DNA of 64,000 bases from LMUY01 sp964244585 (GTDB taxonomy: Bacteria; Pseudomonadota; Alphaproteobacteria; Acetobacterales; Acetobacteraceae), in assembly GCA_964244585.1 (NCBI GenBank), contig CAXTJM010000008.1, positions 1 to 64,000 on the forward strand. Reading direction: 5' to 3'. The notes under the pieces were generated by a model, which was given only the letters and a program-made list of their open reading frames with translations, was not told the DNA's origin and did no database searches. The position numbers were made by a program, and so were the translations under genes. Shown one piece after another: positions 9,897 through 20,408 of this stretch (its first letter is position 1; every line of letters begins with the position of its first letter).

Positions 9897-10232
9897 ATGG
9901 ATCGGCACAGGCGAGCACCCATCGAGCAGGAGGAGGTATGCTGCGCCCTGTGTGGTCGGGTCATCCCCGCGAAGGCCAAGTCGTCCCTGCACCATCTCGT
10001 GCCGAAGCTGAAAGGCGGCGCCCGTCAGGGCACGGTCCGCCTGCACCAGATTTGCCACTCCGCGATCCATGCCCGTTACACGGAGGCCGAGATCGCCCGG
10101 TCGCTGGCCTCGCCCGAGCTGTTGCAGTCCGATCCGGAACTCGCCCGCTTCGTGGCGTGGGTCAGGACCAAACCCGACGACTTCCATGCACCGACCCGGC
10201 GAGCCCGGGACCGGACCGCCAAGCGGCGATGA
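9897..10232 (+). CDS. HNH endonuclease
   Basis: A 111-residue stand-alone HNH (His-Asn-His/beta-beta-alpha-metal) nuclease. The zinc-ribbon pair CALC (C16, C19) comes first. Next is the catalytic HHLVPKLKGG block (H32, H33), then LHQICHSAIH with C53, H54 and H58, completing the metal and structural sites. The remainder is a conserved helical tail ending FVAWVRTKPDDF. It begins 75 bases after the giant helicase on the same strand, so the two may be co-transcribed. A defence or mobile-element role is likely from context, but no methyltransferase partner is visible. Confidence 0.85.
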   Translation: MDRHRRAPIEQEEVCCALCGRVIPAKAKSSLHHLVPKLKGGARQGTVRLHQICHSAIHARYTEAEIARSLASPELLQSDPELARFVAWVRTKPDDFHAPTRRARDRTAKRR

Positions 10233-10389
10233 CCCCAACGACGCCAGTTTCAGTCGTACCTGGTCCACTCCGCTCGCCAGGGTGGACGGGACTGGACGAG
10301 GGCGCGGATCGAGGCGGCTGAGACCTCGATCACTCCCGCGGCGGGCAGGCCCGTGCCACAGGGCGTGCAATACCGCGACTCCCTCCAAT

Positions 10390-10500
10390 ACCGCTGACGC
10401 AAGCCGCCGACGCCGCATCACGAAGACCTTTGACACCGCCCGGCATGCCCGTGAGTGGTTGGAGGCCGCCGCCGTCGCTGCCCGCGCAGGCGAGCTGCGG
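10390..10500 (+). pseudogene. Possible remnant of a tyrosine-recombinase N-terminal domain
   Basis: The plus strand encodes RRRITKTFDTARHAREWLE followed by a short helix ending RAGEL. This resembles the SAM-like/arm-binding N-terminus of phage-type tyrosine integrases ('..r.kTFdTk.eAeaWl..'). No start codon with a ribosome site and no catalytic R-H-R-Y domain is present, so at most it is a short relic. It sits beside the broken diacylglycerol-kinase gene, at the apparent right edge of the mosaic region. The match is short, hence the low confidence. Confidence 0.3.
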
Positions 10501-10589
10501 GCCGCCTCGTCGGGCGAGGATCGGCCGCCCACTGAGGAGGCCGTTCTGCTGGAGGCGGTCGGCCGCTCCGGCAAGCGATGGATGTCCTG

Positions 10590-10834
10590 ATGCCCAACGT
10601 CACCGGCTGCCCATCGAGGCCGCGCGCGACCTCTGCGACTGTTCCGTCTCCACCGGCGGCGACGCACAGACTATGTCCAGCCGCGGCAGCATTCCGAGCA
10701 ACGGCTTCCGCATGGCCCGGATGCTGTGTCTCCATGACCGTGAACCGCACACCGGCCAAGGTGAGCACGTCGAGCACCTGGCAGAGAAGATAGGTCCGCC
10801 GCCGTCCGGCAGTGGGGTCGAACACGATCAGCAT
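10590..10834 (-). pseudogene. Truncated diacylglycerol kinase (LCB5/DAGK) N-terminus
   Basis: The minus strand from an ATG at 10834 encodes about 82 residues of a lipid/diacylglycerol kinase catalytic domain. It opens with MLIVFDPTAGRRR (equivalent to the N-P-x-AG motif) and contains the nucleotide-binding signature GGDGTVAEVARGL. The sequence then reaches VTLGI, where the family continues with 'IPLGTANxLA', but here it turns into unrelated low-complexity residues. The rest of the roughly 300-residue enzyme is absent. The gene was divergent from the LpxH-like gene at 10947, a sensible original pairing for lipid metabolism. The break near 10590 marks a recombination junction. Confidence 0.6.
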
Positions 10835-10946
10835 CGGCGATAGGAGCGGACGTCGCCGTCACCTGGCAAGGGCGGAGCGTTCCCCCGGCAGCGACGTCAT
10901 CGAAGCTTCACGCACTTTGCATCGAGTCCGGCGGTAGGAGCGGACT

Positions 10947-11801
10947 ATGATCGATCAAGGCGTCAGGCCAGGCTACCGAGCCGTCTTCATCTCGGACATC
11001 CACCTTGGCACGCGCGGATCGAGAACGGACTTCCTCCTGGAATTCCTGCGCCAGGCATCCTCCGAGCAACTCTATCTCGTGGGTGACATCGTCGATGGAT
11101 GGCGGCTGCGAAAGTCCTGGTATTGGGACGCGGCCCACGACGATGTATTGCGCCTGATCCTGGAGCGGGCTCGCGCCGGCACGGCCGTGATATACGTCCC
11201 TGGCAACCATGACGAGATCCTGCGGTCCTGGCTTCCGCTCGGGCTGGAGGTCGCCGGCGTGCGCCTGCAGGAGGAGGCGGTGCACATCACCGCGGACGGG
11301 CGCCGGTTGCTGGTCATCCACGGCGACCAGTTCGACAGCGTGGTGCGCTACGCGAAGTTTCTCGCCCTGCTGGGGGACCAGGCCTACACGGTGGCGCTTG
11401 CCGCCAATCGCTGCTTCAACCTGGTTCGCTGCCGGCTTGGCTACCCCTACTGGTCGCTGTCGCAATGGTTGAAGCGGCAAGTCAAGGGTGCAGTCGCGGC
11501 GATCGACCGGTTCGAGGAAGCGTTGGCCGCCCACGCCCGCAGCCGCGGCTTCGATGGCGTGGTCTGTGGACATATCCATCATGCCGAGGTGCGGACCGTG
11601 GGCGGCGTGCTCTATCTCAACGATGGCGACTGGGTGGAGAGCTGCACCGCGCTCGTGGAGCATCACGATGGCCGTCTCGAGATGATCGATTGGGCAAGCC
11701 AAAGTGCGCTATCCCTCGTTGCCCGCACGCGTCAGTCCGATCTGGCGGGATCACCGGGCCACAGGATAAAGAGCCGGGTGCCTGCCACGATCCCGCAATA
11801 G
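10947..11801 (+). CDS. LpxH-like metallophosphoesterase (UDP-2,3-diacylglucosamine diphosphatase family)
   Basis: A 284-residue calcineurin-like phosphoesterase. All five metal motifs are visible in order: FISDIHLG (Asp, His), GDIVDGW (Asp), GNHDE (Asn, His), HGDQFD (His) and GHIHHAE (His). Length and motif spacing fit the COG2908 LpxH-like family. This family hydrolyses UDP-diacylglucosamine or related lipid pyrophosphates at the inner membrane. The long insertion with Trp/Tyr and basic residues (about 135-190) would be the lipid-facing cap. It was divergent from the now broken diacylglycerol kinase, and an MgtC gene follows after 42 bases. Whether it is the cell's LpxH or a paralogue with another lipid substrate cannot be told here. 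Confidence 0.87.
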   Translation: MIDQGVRPGYRAVFISDIHLGTRGSRTDFLLEFLRQASSEQLYLVGDIVDGWRLRKSWYWDAAHDDVLRLILERARAGTAVIYVPGNHDEILRSWLPLGLEVAGVRLQEEAVHITADGRRLLVIHGDQFDSVVRYAKFLALLGDQAYTVALAANRCFNLVRCRLGYPYWSLSQWLKRQVKGAVAAIDRFEEALAAHARSRGFDGVVCGHIHHAEVRTVGGVLYLNDGDWVESCTALVEHHDGRLEMIDWASQSALSLVARTRQSDLAGSPGHRIKSRVPATIPQ

Positions 11802-11843
11802 GACGCGTTCCATCGGTATCGTTCACGCCTGCCTGACTTGAGC

Positions 11844-12572
11844 ATGGCCACACTCTCGGCTTGGTGGGCGGCTGCCACGGCGAGCGCATACGCGCATACG
11901 CTCGTCGGCTACGCGACCTCGTTCGTGCTGGGAACGCTCATCGGCCTCGAGCGTCAGTGGCGGCAACGCACAGCCGGGTTGCGTACCAACGTCCTCGTGG
12001 CCGTCGGAGCCGCAGCCTTCTCGGATCTCGGCCTGCGGCTGCTCGGGGCCGATGGCGCCACCCGGGTGATCTCGTATGTCATATCCGGCATCGGCTTCCT
12101 CGGCGCGGGTGTCATCCTGAAGGACGGCACCAACATCCGCGGGCTCAACACCGCGGCGACCCTGTGGTGCTCCGCGGCCGTCGGCGCGTTGTCAGGCAGC
12201 CGCCTGCCGGCCGAGGCGGCAACGCTGGCCGGGTTCGTCCTGGCCGGCAACACGCTGTTGCGGCCCCTGGTGAACTGGGTCAACCGCCGGCCGATCGACG
12301 CTGCCGTGACCGAGGCGAAATACGCGGTCCATGTGACATGCCATCCCAGGGACGTGTCCGACGTCCGCGACCTGCTGGATGCCGAACTGGACCGGGCGAG
12401 CTACCCGGTCCGCGAGGTCGAGACGTTGTCCGATGGGGAGGAGCAGGTGGAGCTTGCCGCTATCCTGGTCCCGACCACGGCCGAGGACGCCGAGTTGGAC
12501 GCGGTTGTGGGGGCACTCGAATCGTCGTCGCTCGTCCGGTCGGCCACCTGGTCCGTCGAGGCGACTTCCTAA
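11844..12572 (+). CDS. MgtC/SapB family membrane protein
   Basis: A 242-residue protein with four or five transmembrane helices in the first 150 residues, then a soluble ACT-like C-terminal domain. Family signatures are LGTLIGLERQWR near the start, AGLRTNVLVAVGAA, GIGFLGAGVILKDG and RGLNTAATLWCSAAVG. MgtC proteins help cells cope with low magnesium and acid, and influence phosphate handling; no enzymatic role is established. The ATG at 11844 is given as the start, with an in-frame TTG two codons upstream as an alternative. It lies 42 bases after the LpxH-like gene on the same strand. Confidence 0.88.
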   Translation: MATLSAWWAAATASAYAHTLVGYATSFVLGTLIGLERQWRQRTAGLRTNVLVAVGAAAFSDLGLRLLGADGATRVISYVISGIGFLGAGVILKDGTNIRGLNTAATLWCSAAVGALSGSRLPAEAATLAGFVLAGNTLLRPLVNWVNRRPIDAAVTEAKYAVHVTCHPRDVSDVRDLLDAELDRASYPVREVETLSDGEEQVELAAILVPTTAEDAELDAVVGALESSSLVRSATWSVEATS

Positions 12573-12750
12573 GGGCAAACGTCACCGAGGTGCCATCCAC
12601 GACCGTCCGATCAGCCGCTGAGGCGTGCGGCGGCAGCAGTGAGGGCGGCATGTCTGACATCGCGACGAACGGGATCTCGACAATGTCTGGCGCTACAAAC
12701 CGAACTATCGGCAGCGCTCGGGCTGATGCAGTCCACCTGGGCGGCATGCC

Positions 12751-12765
12751 GTCACGTGCAGTGAC
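12751..12765. promoter_or_regulatory. Short inverted repeat upstream of the phosphonate operon
   Basis: GTCAC and GTGAC arms are separated by five bases, in the 248-base gap before the phosphonate monoester hydrolase gene. A further CCGTCAT follows at 12767. The elements resemble fragments of a Pho box but the spacing is not canonical, so regulator identity is open. Confidence 0.2.
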
Positions 12766-12820
12766 ACCGTCATCGAACGATAACGCCGCCTGGGCCGACT
12801 GCGGTGCTATCGCAGCCCAC

Positions 12821-14365
12821 ATGGCCAAACAGAACGTGTTGCTGATCGTCGTCGATCAATGGCGGGGTGACTGCGTCCCGCACATCCAGCGCGCGGACGG
12901 ACAGGCTTCGGTCCTCCGCACGCCGAACCTGGACCGCATCTGCCGCGAGGGCACCACCTTCCGCAACCACGTCACTACGACCGTCCCCTGTGGCCCGGCG
13001 CGTGCCAGCCTGCTGACCGGGCTGTACCAGATGAACCATCGCGCCTGCCAGAACACCATCCCGCTCGATGCCCGGCACGACACGCTGCCCCGCGCCCTGC
13101 GACGTGCCGGCTACGAGCCCGCACTCGTCGGCTACACCACGACAGCCCCCGACCCCCGCACCACGGGGCCGGCCGACCCACGCTTCACCGAGCTGGGCGA
13201 CGTCATGGATGGCTGGCGCCCGGTGGGCGAGTTCGGCCCAGGCCACGACGCCTATTTCGGCTGGCTCGCACACCAGGGCTACGCGCTGCCGCCCAACCGC
13301 GACGACATCTGGCTGCCAGAGGGCGAGGACGCCGTACCAGGCGCCACCCACCTGCCGGCCCGTATCCCCGCCCATCTCTCGGACACGACCTACTTCACCG
13401 AACGGGCATTGGAATACCTCAAGGGCCGCAACGGGCTGCCGTTCTTCCTCCATCTCGGCTACTACCGCCCGCATCCGCCCTTCGTCGCGAGCGCGCCCTA
13501 CAACGCCATGTATTCGCCCGCCGACATGGTGGCTCCCGTGCGGGCCGACAGCGCGGAGGCCGAGGCCGAGCAACACCCGCTGCTGCGTTTCTACCTCGAC
13601 AAGTCGCTCAGCAAGAGCTTCTTCCAAGGCGCCGAAGGCTTTGTCCGCACCCTGGACGAGGCCGCCATCCGCCAGATGCGTGCCACCTATTTCGGCATGA
13701 TGACGGAGGTGGACGACCATTTGGGCCGCGTGCTCGCCTGGCTGGATGAGACGGGCCAGTGGGACGACACGCTGGTGGTCTTCACCTCCGACCACGGCGA
13801 ACAATTGGGCGATCACCATCTGCTCGGCAAGATCGGCTATTTCGACCAGAGCTTCCGCATCCCCCTGGTGATCCGCGCCCCTGGCCAGCCCGGCGGCGGT
13901 ATCCTCGATGCGCCGACCGAGAGCATCGACCTGATGCCGACCATGCTGGACTGGCTGGGCGCGCCCGTGCCGCACACGATCGACGGGCGCAGCCTGATGG
14001 ACTTCGTCCGTGGCGGCCGGCCGGACCGGTGGCGCACCGAACTGCACTACGAATACGATTTCCGGGACATCCACTACTCCCGTCCCGAAGCCGAGCTCGG
14101 CCTGGGCATGGAGGAGGCGAGCCTCTGCGTCGTGCAGGATGCGAACTACAAATACGTGCACTTCGCCGCCTTGCCGCCGCTGTTCTTCGACCTGCGTGCC
14201 GACCCGGACCAGTTCCGCAACCTGGCCGCTGATCCAAGCCACGCAGCCCTGGTGCGCGACTACGCCCAGCGCGCGCTGTCCTGGCGGCTGCAGCACGCGG
14301 ACCGCACGCTGACGCATTATCGCTCCACCCCCACCGGCCTCGAACACCGGGAGAGACAACGATGA
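12821..14365 (+). CDS. Phosphonate monoester hydrolase (alkaline phosphatase superfamily)
   Basis: A 514-residue sulfatase-fold hydrolase. It strongly resembles the Rhizobium/Burkholderia phosphonate monoester hydrolases (PehA), which cleave phosphonate monoesters and phosphodiesters promiscuously. The start MAKQNVLLIVVDQWRGD carries the first metal Asp. The catalytic cysteine of the CxPxR motif (VPCGPARASLL) is residue 57, the position converted to formylglycine in the characterised enzyme. FTSDHGEQLGDHHLLGK supplies the other metal ligands and catalytic His/Lys. The C-terminus (ALSWRLQHADRTLTHYRS) is typical of the family. The ATG at 12821 matches the family N-terminus although no strong ribosome site precedes it. 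Its stop overlaps the start of the next gene, so it heads a transport operon. Confidence 0.92.
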   Translation: MAKQNVLLIVVDQWRGDCVPHIQRADGQASVLRTPNLDRICREGTTFRNHVTTTVPCGPARASLLTGLYQMNHRACQNTIPLDARHDTLPRALRRAGYEPALVGYTTTAPDPRTTGPADPRFTELGDVMDGWRPVGEFGPGHDAYFGWLAHQGYALPPNRDDIWLPEGEDAVPGATHLPARIPAHLSDTTYFTERALEYLKGRNGLPFFLHLGYYRPHPPFVASAPYNAMYSPADMVAPVRADSAEAEAEQHPLLRFYLDKSLSKSFFQGAEGFVRTLDEAAIRQMRATYFGMMTEVDDHLGRVLAWLDETGQWDDTLVVFTSDHGEQLGDHHLLGKIGYFDQSFRIPLVIRAPGQPGGGILDAPTESIDLMPTMLDWLGAPVPHTIDGRSLMDFVRGGRPDRWRTELHYEYDFRDIHYSRPEAELGLGMEEASLCVVQDANYKYVHFAALPPLFFDLRADPDQFRNLAADPSHAALVRDYAQRALSWRLQHADRTLTHYRSTPTGLEHRERQR

Positions 14366-15981
14366 TCACGCTTGCCCGACGCAGCTTGCTGGCCGGCGTC
14401 GCCTTGGCGTTGCCCCGCTTCGCCATCGCGCAATCCGACACGCGCCCCACCATCACGGTGGCCGTGCAGAAAATCAGCAACAGCAACACACTGGACCCGC
14501 TGCGCGAGCAGTCCAACGTCGGCACCCGGCTCAGCCTGTTCCACATCGAGCGGCTGATCGACCTTGACTACCAGGGCCAGCTGCAGCCGGTTCCGGGGCT
14601 GGCCACCGCCTGGCGCCGTATCGACGATAGGACGATCGAGCTGGATCTTCGCCGCAACGTGCGCATGCATAACGGCGACGAGTTCACCAGCGACGATGTG
14701 CTGGCCAGTTTCAGCGCCGCCCACATGTTCGGCGACACCCATCCGACCAGCCAGGGCAAGACCCTGCCGCTGTCGGGCAGCATGGTCACCACGCGTCGCA
14801 GCAAGGACCTGCCGGCCGAGATCCCGCCGGTCGGCCGCCGCTTCTGGCCGGCGCTGGACCGGGTCGTCGCCGTGGACAAGTACACGGTGCGGTTCGTCAA
14901 CGCGACGCCCGATGTGACGATGGAGGGGCGCCTTTCCACCCTTGCCAGCGGCATCATCAGCGGGCGGGCTCTCGAGGAGGCCGCGTCCTGGTTGGACTAC
15001 GCACGCGCGCCGATCGGCACCGGGCCCTACAAGGTGCGCGAATTCCGGCCGGACGTGTCGCTGACGCTGGACGCGCATGACGACTACTGGGGCGGTCGGC
15101 CGCCGATCCGCACGTTGCGCCTGGTGGAGGTGCCGGAAACCAGTGCCCGTATCAACGGCCTGCTCACCGGCGAATACCAATTCGCCGCCGACGTGCCGCC
15201 GGACCAGATCGCCGGGGTGGAGGGCCACGCCGGGTTCGAGGTGCAGGGTGGCACGATCCCGAATATCCGCCTGACCGCCTTCGACATGCACCATCCGGCC
15301 TTGCAGAACCCGAAGGTGCGGCTGGCGATGGCCCATGCCATCGACCGCAGGCAGATCGTGGACAGCCTGTGGGATGGGCGGACGTCGGTCCCGGCCGGGC
15401 TGCAGTTCCCGTTCTACGACGGGATGTTCGTCCAGGGCTGGACGGTGCCGGAGTACGACCCGGGGATGGCGCGCGACCTGCTGAAACAGGCCGGCTATAA
15501 GGGTGATCCTATCCCCTACCGGTTGTTGAACGACTACTACACGAACCAGGTCGCCAGCGGCCAGGTGCTGGTGGAGATGTGGCGCCAGGCCGGGCTGAAC
15601 GTCGAGATCGGCATGAAGGAGAACTGGACCCAGATCCTCGAACGCGGGCCGACCCGCGGCATCCGCGACTGGTCGAACTCCGCCTCGTTCAACGATCCCG
15701 TGTCCAGCATCGTCAGCCAGCACGGCCCGAACGGCGAGCAGCAGCAGTATGGCGAGTGGACCAATGCCGAGATGAACACGCTGTCCTACGCGCTGGAGAC
15801 GAGCACGGACCGACCCCAACGCCATGCGATCTTCGCCCGCATGCTGCAGATCTGCGAGCGGGAGGATCCGGCCTACAGCGTGCTGCACCAGAACGCGACA
15901 TTCACCGGCAAGCCCAAGTCGATCGGCTGGAAGGCGGCGCCGTCCTTCGCAATGGACTTCCGGCCGAAGAACTGGGCCTGA
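14362..15981 (+). CDS. Peptide/nickel-type ABC transporter substrate-binding protein (first copy)
   Basis: A 539-residue SBP_bac_5 family periplasmic binding protein. The start ATG overlaps the hydrolase stop (ATGA). Its signal sequence has RRSLLAG followed by a hydrophobic stretch and FAIAQ, compatible with Sec or Tat export. Family landmarks include LDPLREQ, RNVRMHNGDEFTSDDV, the GTGPYKV segment and DYWGGRPP. Although named after peptides, this class binds many ligands. Its place directly after a phosphonate monoester hydrolase suggests an organophosphonate or phosphodiester substrate. A clear paralogue lies further along the same operon at 17944. Confidence 0.92.
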   Translation: MITLARRSLLAGVALALPRFAIAQSDTRPTITVAVQKISNSNTLDPLREQSNVGTRLSLFHIERLIDLDYQGQLQPVPGLATAWRRIDDRTIELDLRRNVRMHNGDEFTSDDVLASFSAAHMFGDTHPTSQGKTLPLSGSMVTTRRSKDLPAEIPPVGRRFWPALDRVVAVDKYTVRFVNATPDVTMEGRLSTLASGIISGRALEEAASWLDYARAPIGTGPYKVREFRPDVSLTLDAHDDYWGGRPPIRTLRLVEVPETSARINGLLTGEYQFAADVPPDQIAGVEGHAGFEVQGGTIPNIRLTAFDMHHPALQNPKVRLAMAHAIDRRQIVDSLWDGRTSVPAGLQFPFYDGMFVQGWTVPEYDPGMARDLLKQAGYKGDPIPYRLLNDYYTNQVASGQVLVEMWRQAGLNVEIGMKENWTQILERGPTRGIRDWSNSASFNDPVSSIVSQHGPNGEQQQYGEWTNAEMNTLSYALETSTDRPQRHAIFARMLQICEREDPAYSVLHQNATFTGKPKSIGWKAAPSFAMDFRPKNWA

Positions 15982-15992
15982 ACCCGACGGGT

Positions 15993-16954
15993 ATGGCCGC
16001 CCTCGTCACGATCGCCAGCCTCACCGTCGCCTTCCGCGGCGTGGTCGCCCTGCATGGGATCGACCTTCATCTGAGCCGCGGCGAAAGCCTCGGCCTGGTC
16101 GGCGAGTCCGGCTGCGGCAAGTCCGTCACGTGGCTGGCGGCTCTCGGCCTGCTGCCGCGGTCCGCCGCGGTCACCGGCAGTGTGACGCTGGATGCAACCG
16201 AACTGTTGGGCCAGCCGCAATCCGTGTTGGACGGCGTCCGCGGCGGCCGTATCGCAATGATCTTCCAAGACCCGGCAAGCGCGCTGAACCCCGTGCACCG
16301 GATCGGCCGGCAAGTGGCCGAGGCCGTTCGCCTGCACCGCGGGCTGTCGGGCGGCGCTGCCCGTGCCGAGGCGCTGCGCCTGCTGGAGCAGGTCGGCATC
16401 CCCGGCGCCCGGGCACGCATGGATGCCTACCCGCACGAGATGTCCGGCGGCCAGAACCAGCGCGTGATGATCGCCGCGGCCCTGGCCGGTCAGCCGGAAG
16501 TGCTGATCGCCGACGAGCCCACCACGGCGCTCGACGTCACGATCCAGGCGCAGATCCTCGACCTGCTCGCCCAACTGCGCCGTGAGACCGGGATGGCGCT
16601 CGTCCTGATCAGCCACGATCTCGGCGTGGTCGCCGACATGTGCGACCGCGTCTGCGTGATGTATGCCGGCCGGATCATGGAGGAGGCCCCCACGTCGTCC
16701 CTGTTCGCGCGCCCGGCCCATCCGTATGCCGCCGGGCTGCTCGGCGCGCTGCCGCCGCTCGCGGGGCCGCGCCGCAGACTGCCCGCCATTCCCGGGCGGG
16801 TGCCGGAGCCATGGGCGATGCCGCCCGGCTGTGCCTTCGCGCCACGCTGCGACCATCATGTCGCGTCCTGCGACGCCGCCACCCCCGCGCTCGACCTCGT
16901 CGCACCGCGCCATCGCGCCGCCTGCATCCGGGCTATGCCGGAACGGCCCGGCGC

Positions 16955-16958
<4 letters not shown>
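15993..16958 (+). CDS. ABC transporter ATP-binding protein, DppD/OppD type
   Basis: A 321-residue ATPase of the dipeptide/oligopeptide class. Walker A is GESGCGKS, the Q-loop is IFQDPASALNP, the ABC signature is MSGGQNQRVMIA, Walker B is LIADEPTTALD and the H-loop is LISHDLG. The C-terminal oligopeptide extension has the usual cysteine pattern (GCAFAPRCDHH..C). It starts 11 bases after the binding-protein stop. Its own stop overlaps the GTG start of its partner ATPase, so the two should be made together and energise the permease pair downstream. Confidence 0.93.
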
Positions 16959-17943
<985 letters not shown>

Positions 17944-17947
<4 letters not shown>

Positions 17948-19485
17948 CACTGCCGCGCCGCGTCCTGCTGACCGGTGCCGCCTCGGCGCTGCCGCGCTTC
18001 GCCATCGCGCAGGCGGACACGCGCCCGTCGCTGACCATCGCGGTGCAGAAGATCGCCAATACCGGCACCCTGGAGCCGTTGCGCGAGCAGTCTTCCAACG
18101 CCAGCGAACACTACCTCGCAGCCATGCTGGAGACGCCGATCGCGCGCAATCAGCAACACTGGCTGGAGCGGATGCCCGGGTTGGCCACCGCGACCCGCCG
18201 CATCGATGACCGGACCGTGGAGCTGACGCTGCGTCCCGGCGTGACGTTCCACGACGGCAGCGCCCTCACCGCCGAGGATATCGCCTGGAACTTCACGACA
18301 CGGATGTTCGGGCCCGGCCTGCCGGCGGACGTCGCCGCCGTGGCCCGCCGGCACTGGCCGGACCTCGACCGCGTCGAGGCCACCGGGCCGCTGACCGTCC
18401 GCGTCATCAACAAGACGCCCGATGTCACGATGGAGGGCCGCCTGTCCGCCGGCGGCAGCGAAGTTGTGAGCCCGCGCTCGTTCAAGACGCCGTGGATAGA
18501 CTATGCCCGCGCGCCCGCCGGCACCGGCCCCTACAAGCTGCGCGCGTTCCGGCCGGACGTGTCGCTGATCCTCGACGCGCATGACGAATACTGGGGCGGC
18601 CGTCCGCCTTGTCGCAGCCTGCGCTTCCTGGAAGTGCCGGAGGCCGCAGCGCGCGCCAACGGACTGCTCTCGGGCGAGTATGACCTGGCCTGCGACATCC
18701 TGCCGGACCAGATCGCCACCATCGAGGCCACCGGCCGCCACCTCGTCCGCGGCGGCCCCGTGCCCAACCACCGCATCGTCAATTTCGATGCGCACCACCC
18801 GGCGCTTGCCGACCCGCGCGTGCGCCTGGCCATGGCGCAGGCGGTTGACGGCCGCGCCATCGTGGACAGCCTGTGGTCCGGCCGCACCACCGTTCCCCCC
18901 GGCCTGCAATTTCCGTTCTACGGCCCCATGCTGCTCCCGGACTGGACTGTCCCGCCCACCGACCCCGCCGCTGCCCGGGCCTTGCTGAAGGCCACCGGCT
19001 ATAAGGGTGATCCGATCCCCTACCGTATCCGCGACAACTACTACGTGGCCCAAACCGCCACCGCCCAGGTGCTTGCCGCGATGTGGCAGGATGTCGGGCT
19101 GAACGTGCAGATCGGCATTCGCGAGAACTGGTCCCAGGTGCTGGAAAAGACGCCGCAGCGCGGTCTGCGCGACTGGTCCAACAGCGCCACGTTCGACGAC
19201 CCGGTTTCCTCCATCGTGAACCAGGAAGGCCCCGATGGGGCGCAGCAGGCGGTGGGCGAGTGGGCCAACGCCGAGATGAACCGCCTCTGCATGGCGATGA
19301 CGGCCAGCACCGACCTCACAGCGCGACGCGGCATGTTCGCGCGCATGCTGCAGATCTGCGAGCGGGAGGACCCGGCCTATATCGTGCTGCACCAGAACGC
19401 GAACTTCACCGGTGTCCGCAAATCGCTGCCTTGGCCGGGCACGGCGTCGTTCTACGTGGACCTTTCGCCGCGTGGCCTGGCGTGA
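17944..19485 (+). CDS. Peptide/nickel-type ABC transporter substrate-binding protein (second copy)
   Basis: A 513-residue SBP_bac_5 family protein starting at an ATGA overlap. It is a paralogue of the protein at 14362. Both share the signal-cleavage region ALPRFAIAQ, then DTRP, AVQKI and LREQS, and later DVTMEGRLS, the block GTGPYK..(A/E)FRPDVSL, and NARMFARMLQICEREDPAY-like ends. Divergence is concentrated near residues 60-150 and in parts of the ligand-binding lobes. Two binding proteins on one permease/ATPase set would widen or tune substrate range. The signal sequence begins LPRRVLLTGA. Confidence 0.92.
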
Positions 19486-20408
19486 TCCGCTTCGGGTTGC
19501 TGCGGCTCGGCCGCGCGCTGCTGACGGTGCTGCTGGTGGTGACCTTCGCCTTCGTCGTCCTGCGCCTGTCGGGCGACCCGGCGCTGCTCATCATGTCGCC
19601 CGACGCGCCGCCCGAGGCGATCGCCGCCTTCCGCCACGCCTGGGGGTTGGACCGGCCCATCTGGGTGCAATACGCGAGCTACTTCGCCAACATCGCGCAT
19701 GGCGACCTGGGTCAGTCCATGCGCGACGGGCGCCCCGCCATCCAACTGGTGGCCGAGCGCATCCCGGCCACCCTCGCGCTCACGCTGCCGGCCTTGGCGT
19801 TGAAGATCTGCCTCGGCATCCCCGCCGGCGCCTATGCAGCCCTGCACCGCGACACGGCCGTCGACCGTGCCGTGATGGCGGTGGCGACCGCCGGGTTCAC
19901 GGTGCCGTCCTTCGTGCTCGGGCTGGTGCTGGTGCTGGTGTTCGCCGTCCAACTGCATTGGTTGCCGTCGGGCGGCGAGCAGGGCTGGGGCAGCGCCGTG
20001 CTGCCCGTGATCACGCTCGGCCTGGGCGGGGCCGCGATCTTGGCACGGTTCACCCGCTCGGCGATGCTGGAGGTGTTGGGACAGCCCTATATCCGCACCG
20101 CCAGCGCGCGGGGCCTGCCGTGGGCCGCGGTGGTGCGCCGCCATGCCCTGCCGAATGCGGCGATCCCGACGGTGACCATCGTGGGCTTCATGGTCGGCAG
20201 CCTGATGGCCGGCGCCGTGGTGGTGGAGAGCGTGTTCAGCTGGCCCGGCGTCGGCCGGCTGCTGGTGGTGGCGGTGTCCAACCGCGACCTCGGCGTCGTG
20301 CAATGCATCCTGCTGCTGGTGGCGACTACGATGGTGGCGGCCAACCTGGTCGTGGACCTGCTCTACGGCGTGCTAGACCCGCGGCTGCGCGATGCGGCCG
20401 GCGCCTGA
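19482..20408 (+). CDS. ABC transporter permease, DppB type
   Basis: A 308-residue inner-membrane permease with six predicted transmembrane segments. It opens with the DppB-type N-terminus (LLTVLLVVTFAFVVLRLSGDPA) and has the extended periplasmic loop and the EAA-loop segment IRTASARGLPWAAVVRRHALPNA that docks with the ATPases. The GTG start overlaps the previous stop (GTGA). With the partner permease at 20408 it forms the channel of the phosphonate-linked transporter. Confidence 0.93.
   Translation: MIRFGLLRLGRALLTVLLVVTFAFVVLRLSGDPALLIMSPDAPPEAIAAFRHAWGLDRPIWVQYASYFANIAHGDLGQSMRDGRPAIQLVAERIPATLALTLPALALKICLGIPAGAYAALHRDTAVDRAVMAVATAGFTVPSFVLGLVLVLVFAVQLHWLPSGGEQGWGSAVLPVITLGLGGAAILARFTRSAMLEVLGQPYIRTASARGLPWAAVVRRHALPNAAIPTVTIVGFMVGSLMAGAVVVESVFSWPGVGRLLVVAVSNRDLGVVQCILLLVATTMVAANLVVDLLYGVLDPRLRDAAGA

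Noticed and set aside
8769..10667. A 632-codon minus-strand frame opposite the helicase end and HNH gene
   Set aside because: No recognisable motif; the plus strand carries two clear nuclease genes over the same span.
12766..12790. Canonical Pho box upstream of the phosphonate operon
   Set aside because: CCGTCAC and CCGTCAT are present, but their spacing (18 bases start to start) does not match the 11-base period of a Pho box.
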